Positions 59,398 to 64,000 of a DNA stretch of 64,000 bases are shown piece after piece. The notes under the pieces were generated by a model, which saw only the letters and a program-made list of their open reading frames with translations, ran no database searches and was not told the DNA's origin. A program made the translations under genes and the position numbers. Position 1 is the stretch's first letter; the number at the start of each line of letters is the position of its first letter. Source of the DNA: CAIYTF01 sp963664845 (GTDB lineage: Bacteria; Bacteroidota; Ignavibacteria; Ignavibacteriales; Ignavibacteriaceae); assembly GCA_963664845.1 (NCBI GenBank), contig OY761615.1:1488001-1552000 (forward strand), read 5' to 3'.

Positions 59398-61926
59398 TTA
59401 CTTCAGCAATAACATCTTCTTCGCCGTTACATTCTTCCCGGCTTCCAGTTTATAGAAATAAACACCGCTCGAAAGGTGGGATGCATCAAACGAAACGTTA
59501 TAGGTGCCTGCTTCTTTGAACTCTGCCTTAATCAGCGTGGCAACTTCACGTCCCAGCACGTTGAATACCCGCAGTGTCACTTTTTCTGCCGTGGGGATGC
59601 CAAACTTGATTGAGGTTGACGGGTTGAACGGATTTGGATAGTTCTGGGCCAACTCAAATGAAACCGGAACTCTACCCTCCGGTTTTATTCCTGTCGCATT
59701 GGATGGAATAAACTGCCCGATATTCGAAAAAGCTGATGTCTCGCCGCCGGCAGTTTTTGATTTAACTCTCCAATAATACGTTGAACCTGCCGTCAAACCG
59801 GTTACCGTTTTAATAGAAGCGGTTAGATCGCTTACAATAGCAGGATTGTTGAAATCCTTATTGGTTGCATACTGCAGTTCGTATGTCAGAGCGGATTTTG
59901 ATTGAACCGGTTGATACCAGCCGAAGGTTGGTGACGTTGTTTGAACAACAGCACCGTTGTTAAGCCCACCCAAAAGAACCACAACCGGATGATTTCCCGC
60001 TTCTGTAATGAAGGTTCCAACCGGGTTTGACCACGCGGATGCAGCAGGATTGAGCGACTGCACTCTCCAATAGTATTTGGCTCCGCTTACAATCTGGCTG
60101 TTTCCTGCAAACACTGTATAGAAAAGTGTGACGATCCCGGAGGTATCATAAACAATGCTGCCTGCAGCAAAGGCCGGCTCGGTTGCAATTTGCACACGAT
60201 ATTTAATAGCATTGACCGATGATCCATTAACATGCCAGTTTAATGTAGGCGTGTTGGTAAACAACAACTGGTCACCTGTAGGTGAATCAATAATAGGGAT
60301 CAAAGAACCGACTGCTCCGACCGTTGAGAATGTTTCAATATCCGAGCTGGAGCTTTGGTTGCTGGAGTTGTGAGCAACAATAAACCAGTCATAGGCAGTT
60401 CCATTTGGCAGATCGAAATCAAAAGTCCAGCTTAAATTGGTAAGGCCCTGGCCTGATGCCGGTTGCGTGAAGCCTCCCGCGGTGTGAATTTTATAGTATA
60501 CGTCAAACGTCGTAGCTCCGGGAGCACCCGCCTGCCAGTTTAATGTTGGCCGGTTCGTATACAATTCCTGTCCGCCGATGGGGAAATTTAAAATCGGTTT
60601 TATGTCTGCGACATTGCCAAAAATAGTGAACTTGCCCACGCTGCTCCAACCGGACTGAGCTGCACCATTATCAGACCGGACTGCCCACTGATAGGTTACA
60701 CCATTTGTCAAAGGAACCGGTATTTGAGCAAAAAGGGCCGTTGTACCGGTGAATGTTGACCATCCTGCACCTCCCGGAGGGGTGACAACACTAACCGGCG
60801 CATAGGTGATCTCATAGAACAACCCGAAACCACCGCTCGTGTTCAATGACCAGGTAAGATCAACACTGTTTGAATATATGATAGGAATATCGGCGCCAAC
60901 CATGACCGGCCATGCCGGAACAGGAACAACCAATGTTCCAATGCCATTTGTACGGAAGGATTCCGCAGTCCACGCCGATGAGGTATTTCCATTGAAGGAT
61001 TGAACCTGGAAGTCATAATTGGTTCCGGGAGTTAATCCGAGAAGCTCTGCGAACAAATCTGATGTTGCTGCACCTGCTGCACTCGGCAGCCAATTGGTGC
61101 CACCATTGGAGCTGTAACGGTATTTAAATGTCAATCCGGTCGAGCCTTCAGGAACAAACCAGGTAACAGTCACATCATTTGAATACATTAACGTTGAATA
61201 AGGAACCGGACTGCTCTTTGGCCATCCAATAACCGGTGCATTTGCAACTCCGGTTGTAGTGAACCAATTAACAACCGAATAACTGATAATAGTATTTGAT
61301 GCATGATTCTTGGAAACTACTCTCCAGAAATACGTTTTCCCCTGTTCCAAAGCCGGGATATTTACACCGTCTGGAAGAGTAAGGCTTAAGTTACTCGTCC
61401 ATGCAGATGCCTTCGGGTTAACAGTGAACAAATTATCTTCAGCTATCTGAACCTGAAAGTCTATTCCTGCAACACTGGTTGTACAATTCCATGAAAAACT
61501 TGCAAGAAGAGCTATGCCGGTGTGACCGTTGTCGGGGAAGTTCAGAATGGGGGTCTTTGCCGTTATTGTTCTGAATGTATAAATTGGTGAAGCCGGCCCC
61601 CAGTTTACACCATTATCGCTGGATGACCAGAGCACATAGCAATAGTCTGTATCGTTCATCAGGTGAGTAAAGCTAAATGATGTTGTGCTAACGACAGCAT
61701 CATAAATGAAAGGAGCAGTTGGGGCTGTACTGGTGTCAAATCGCACCCAATAAGCGTTTGCTCCCACAACAGGCGTCCACTCGATATAGTCGTCAATACC
61801 AACGCCAACCGCACTCACTAACGGGGTTGGATGTATGGGAACAGGGGGAGCCTGAGCGAACGAACTAAAAGCAAGGGATGCTATGATGAACAAAGTCCAC
61901 ATAGTAGTGGTAAAAGAAATTTTCAT
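59398..61926 (-). CDS. T9SS surface protein with about eight FN3-like domains
   Basis: This 842-residue protein has a signal peptide (cleavage near SFAQ). It is built almost entirely of FN3-like repeats of about 90-100 residues, recognised by strands such as YCYVLWSSSDNGVNWGPAS, TYFWRVVSKNHAS, YYWRVQSLNPAASAWS and YYWRVKSKTAGGETS. The C-terminus carries NYPNPFNPSTSIKFGIP, VFNVLGREVATLI and a final LLLK, a type A T9SS signal almost identical to that of the protein at 53766. It is likely a cell-surface adhesion or glycan-binding protein; no catalytic domain is seen. Confidence 0.8.
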   Translation of the reverse strand: MKISFTTTMWTLFIIASLAFSSFAQAPPVPIHPTPLVSAVGVGIDDYIEWTPVVGANAYWVRFDTSTAPTAPFIYDAVVSTTSFSFTHLMNDTDYCYVLWSSSDNGVNWGPASPIYTFRTITAKTPILNFPDNGHTGIALLASFSWNCTTSVAGIDFQVQIAEDNLFTVNPKASAWTSNLSLTLPDGVNIPALEQGKTYFWRVVSKNHASNTIISYSVVNWFTTTGVANAPVIGWPKSSPVPYSTLMYSNDVTVTWFVPEGSTGLTFKYRYSSNGGTNWLPSAAGAATSDLFAELLGLTPGTNYDFQVQSFNGNTSSAWTAESFRTNGIGTLVVPVPAWPVMVGADIPIIYSNSVDLTWSLNTSGGFGLFYEITYAPVSVVTPPGGAGWSTFTGTTALFAQIPVPLTNGVTYQWAVRSDNGAAQSGWSSVGKFTIFGNVADIKPILNFPIGGQELYTNRPTLNWQAGAPGATTFDVYYKIHTAGGFTQPASGQGLTNLSWTFDFDLPNGTAYDWFIVAHNSSNQSSSSDIETFSTVGAVGSLIPIIDSPTGDQLLFTNTPTLNWHVNGSSVNAIKYRVQIATEPAFAAGSIVYDTSGIVTLFYTVFAGNSQIVSGAKYYWRVQSLNPAASAWSNPVGTFITEAGNHPVVVLLGGLNNGAVVQTTSPTFGWYQPVQSKSALTYELQYATNKDFNNPAIVSDLTASIKTVTGLTAGSTYYWRVKSKTAGGETSAFSNIGQFIPSNATGIKPEGRVPVSFELAQNYPNPFNPSTSIKFGIPTAEKVTLRVFNVLGREVATLIKAEFKEAGTYNVSFDASHLSSGVYFYKLEAGKNVTAKKMLLLK

Positions 61927-62360
61927 GTCCGCACCTTTTATGATATGTTAATTAATATTTATAACAAGATCTTAGCACAGGAACCTGATGGAGAGAGAGC
62001 CGTAAATAACATCACGACCCTCGAACAGGTTGAAGAGCCGATATTATGCCAATAAAGCAACTTAATATCACAAACAAATGAAACCACTCAAACATCTTTT
62101 CGATGAATGCGCCTGTTTTTTCGACGAATATTCCGAGGTAGCCGAGCTTTGTAGTGAGATTAGTAACTGATTATAATGTAAGGCTTTATACCGATTGGCA
62201 ATATTGAGATGAATCCCACAAATTGACTCGAAATCTCTCTTCCTGCGCAGAATACGATCTGACTGGAGTTTAAAACTCACGACGGTAATGCTTTTGGTTT
62301 TCAGATCAGTGAATATCCGTTTCAAATCCGTGTCATCTCACCACGGGATCCCGCTCTGCG

Positions 62361-62652
62361 TATACGCGTCAACTTAACGAAAACGATGAACCAATGTCAT
62401 TTCCGTGAAAATTGAGTTCAACGAAATCCCGTTTCAAGCGGGACGCGTGTCCCGATCCTATCGGGGGGAATCTACCTTCCTCAAGCCTTGGAAAGCATCA
62501 GCAATTAATGAATTTTTGCAATTCGCGTTTTTAATGCATTGCTCATACAGCAGAGAATCAAAACGTCCGCTAACAACCTATTCTTACGACAGTTAGCTTT
62601 TAGCGATTCTACAAACGGAGTCTAATTACACTCTTTTAAGTTGACGCCTATG
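62361..62652. mobile_element. MITE-like element with terminal inverted repeats, copy 2
   Basis: This 292-bp copy begins TATACGCGTCAACTTAACG and ends TTAAGTTGACGCCTATG. The interior matches copy 1 (58964-59254) closely in its first 120 bases and more loosely after that. Both copies lie in intergenic DNA next to T9SS or metabolic genes and in the same orientation. Confidence 0.6.
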
Positions 62653-62747
62653 CGCTCCGAGGGGCGTGTGCCATTCTCATTTCCAATTACCACCAGAGCT
62701 TAAGACTTTCGCACACCAACCCAACAACCACTATCCTAAACAAATAT

Positions 62748-62786
62748 AAAAAAACCCCCGGGAAACCATTCAGCCATCCCGGGGGT
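62748..62786 (-). terminator. Rho-independent terminator of uxuA
   Basis: On the minus strand ACCCCCGGGA pairs with TCCCGGGGGT around a 13-base loop and is followed by seven T, 48 bases after the stop codon. Confidence 0.92.
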
Positions 62787-62833
62787 ACAATAGATTTTTT
62801 TGGGGAAATTGCTATCTGCGCAAGCTTTCCAAT

Positions 62834-64000
62834 TTATTTCTTCTTGAAAACAACTCCGCTTCTTTCAATACCCATTTCCAAACCACGAAGTTCGGCCATA
62901 CCCCGCAGCAATCCTATCGCAGAATAACCGGGGTTTGTCTTCTTCTTCAGGTCATCCAGAATGGTGTGCCCGTGATCGGCTCTCATGGGTATTACTTCAT
63001 CAATGCGGTGTGCCGAGTGGCGCTTCTTCTGCTCACGGAGAATGGCAACAATCACTCCATACATATCAACATCGCCGCGCAAGTGACCCGCTTCATGGAA
63101 GCTGCCCTTCTCGTTGCGTTGCGTGCTTCGCAGGTGTGCAAAATTCAATTTACTGCCATACCGCTCGATCATGCCCACCAGATCATTGTCCGGACGTACA
63201 CCAAACGAACCGGTGCACATGGTATAACCATTGTAAATCGAATCATATACATTGAGAATGAAGGCAAGGTCCTCTTCGGTACTCACTACACGCGGTAATC
63301 CAAAAAGCGAAAATGGCGGATCATCCGGATGAATCGCAAGCCGGACACCGGCTTCTTCTGCAACCGGGACAATGGCCTTTAAGAAATATGCCAGGTTCTC
63401 CCGGTATTCTTCCTTAGTTACATTTTTATACTCATCCAGCTTTGCCTGAAACTGCTGCAGGGTATAGCCTTCCTGTCCGCCAGGGAGGCCTGCAATAATA
63501 TTTTTTTGCAACATATAACGGCGTTCATCGGACATCGACTCAAACTTCTGCTTTGCTTTCTCAAGGATATCGTCGCTGAAATCCTTCTCCGCTCCGGGGC
63601 GCTGCAAAATAAAAACGTCGAACGCTGCAAATTCATAAATATCAAAACACAATGCCCGTGCGCCGTCAGCCAGCTCATAATCCAAATTGGTGCGGGTCCA
63701 GTCAACTACCGGCATGAAGTTATAGCACACAGTGTTGATGCCCACCCAGCCGGTGTTGCGAATACTCTGTTTGTAATTCTCAATCAGTTTGGCTCTGCCG
63801 GGCTTTCCCAGCTTAATGTCTTCATGCACTGGTATGCTCTCGATAACGCTCCAGCGAAGACCCCTGTTGCGTGGAGGATTCTGTGAGAAATCCCATTCGA
63901 TCATGCGTTTTCTTTTTTCAAGTTCTTCAACACTCCACACTTCCCCAATGGGGATTTCATGTAATGCGTTCACAATTCCGGTTGCACCGGCCTGACGTAT
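62834..64000 (-). CDS. uxuA: Mannonate dehydratase (partial, 5' end beyond the window)
   Basis: The frame runs to the window edge; the GTG at 63973 is internal, because the nine codons before it (IRQAGATGI) match the usual UxuA start region ahead of VNALHEIPIGEVWSVEE. Conserved segments include CYNFMPVVDWTRTNLDY, RLAIHPDDPPFSLFGLPR, CTGSFGVRPDNDL, FAHLRSTQR, SFHEAGHLRGDVDM and PMRADHGHTILDD; His, Cys and Asp residues among these form the metal and active site. It converts D-mannonate to 2-keto-3-deoxygluconate in hexuronate breakdown. Only a few dozen N-terminal residues are missing. Confidence 0.95.
   Translation of the reverse strand: MRQAGATGIVNALHEIPIGEVWSVEELEKRKRMIEWDFSQNPPRNRGLRWSVIESIPVHEDIKLGKPGRAKLIENYKQSIRNTGWVGINTVCYNFMPVVDWTRTNLDYELADGARALCFDIYEFAAFDVFILQRPGAEKDFSDDILEKAKQKFESMSDERRYMLQKNIIAGLPGGQEGYTLQQFQAKLDEYKNVTKEEYRENLAYFLKAIVPVAEEAGVRLAIHPDDPPFSLFGLPRVVSTEEDLAFILNVYDSIYNGYTMCTGSFGVRPDNDLVGMIERYGSKLNFAHLRSTQRNEKGSFHEAGHLRGDVDMYGVIVAILREQKKRHSAHRIDEVIPMRADHGHTILDDLKKKTNPGYSAIGLLRGMAELRGLEMGIERSGVVFKKK

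Larger units (their letters stand above)
61927..62833. other. 907-bp intergenic region with second MITE-like copy
   Basis: No real gene is seen. A minus-strand frame (62068-62325) has no domain. A stretch near 62100-62130 (GCCTGTTTTTTCGACGAA) also occurs near 58400-58425, another short dispersed repeat. The MITE-like copy (62361-62652) and the uxuA terminator (62748-62786) fill the rest. Confidence 0.5.

Noticed and set aside
62068..62325. 85-codon minus-strand frame
   Set aside because: No ribosome site, domain or convincing composition, and it starts inside repeat-rich intergenic DNA.

Overview
The window looks like chromosome from a free-living member of the Ignavibacteriota/Bacteroidota-Chlorobiota lineage. 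Six secreted proteins end in, or carry near the end, the NYPNPFN-type tail of the type IX secretion system (T9SS) or a related C-terminal fold. There is also a PorV-like outer-membrane protein next to a large TonB-dependent receptor, lipoproteins, and FN3-rich surface proteins. Almost every gene lies on the minus strand; the DeoR-type regulator at 29339 and a doubtful small ORF at 40195 are the exceptions.

Region 1 (1-8383) is an array of 5'-truncated RHS modules. Each keeps only the end of the RHS repeat-associated core, followed by a different C-terminal tail, usually with a small membrane, exported or lipoprotein gene directly downstream. This is the arrangement of orphan polymorphic-toxin (Rhs-CT) cassettes with immunity genes. 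Two tails show JAMM/JAB-like metalloprotease motifs, one broken tail has an HExxH motif, and one tail is not recognised. A 59-codon membrane ORF and its decayed tandem copy sit between two modules.

Region 2 (8397-23652) holds secreted carbohydrate-related genes. A six-gene operon (TonB receptor, PorV-like protein, propeller lipoprotein, T9SS protein, GH36 alpha-galactosidase, DUF4874/DUF4832 protein) ends at a terminator at 11500-11565. It is followed by a NodB-like secreted protein and a CBM9-like protein with dockerin-type repeats, and preceded by another CBM9-like T9SS protein.

Region 3 (23771-30130) is a tightly overlapping five-gene operon: AgaS-like isomerase, GatZ/KbaZ-like protein, DMT transporter, PfkB kinase and class II aldolase. 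A divergent DeoR-family regulator faces it. Together with the GH36 enzyme this suggests use of galactose- or galactosamine-type sugars through tagatose phosphates, without a PTS.

Region 4 (30200-40066) contains a chemotaxis receptor and a complete kdpFABCDE potassium-uptake operon, including a 27-residue KdpF. Region 5 (40195-41180) has an initiator tRNA whose 3' end is duplicated 656 bp away, with short palindromic repeats between the copies.

Region 6 (41396-53306) carries a PAS/GAF histidine kinase, an OmpA-type protein, a NatAB-like ABC exporter, a YpdA-like flavoprotein, an ABC-F ATPase and a penicillin-acylase-family hydrolase. Region 7 (53643-64000) has two large FN3-rich T9SS surface proteins, two copies of a roughly 290-bp element with terminal inverted repeats, and the 3' part of mannonate dehydratase (uxuA), which runs off the window end.
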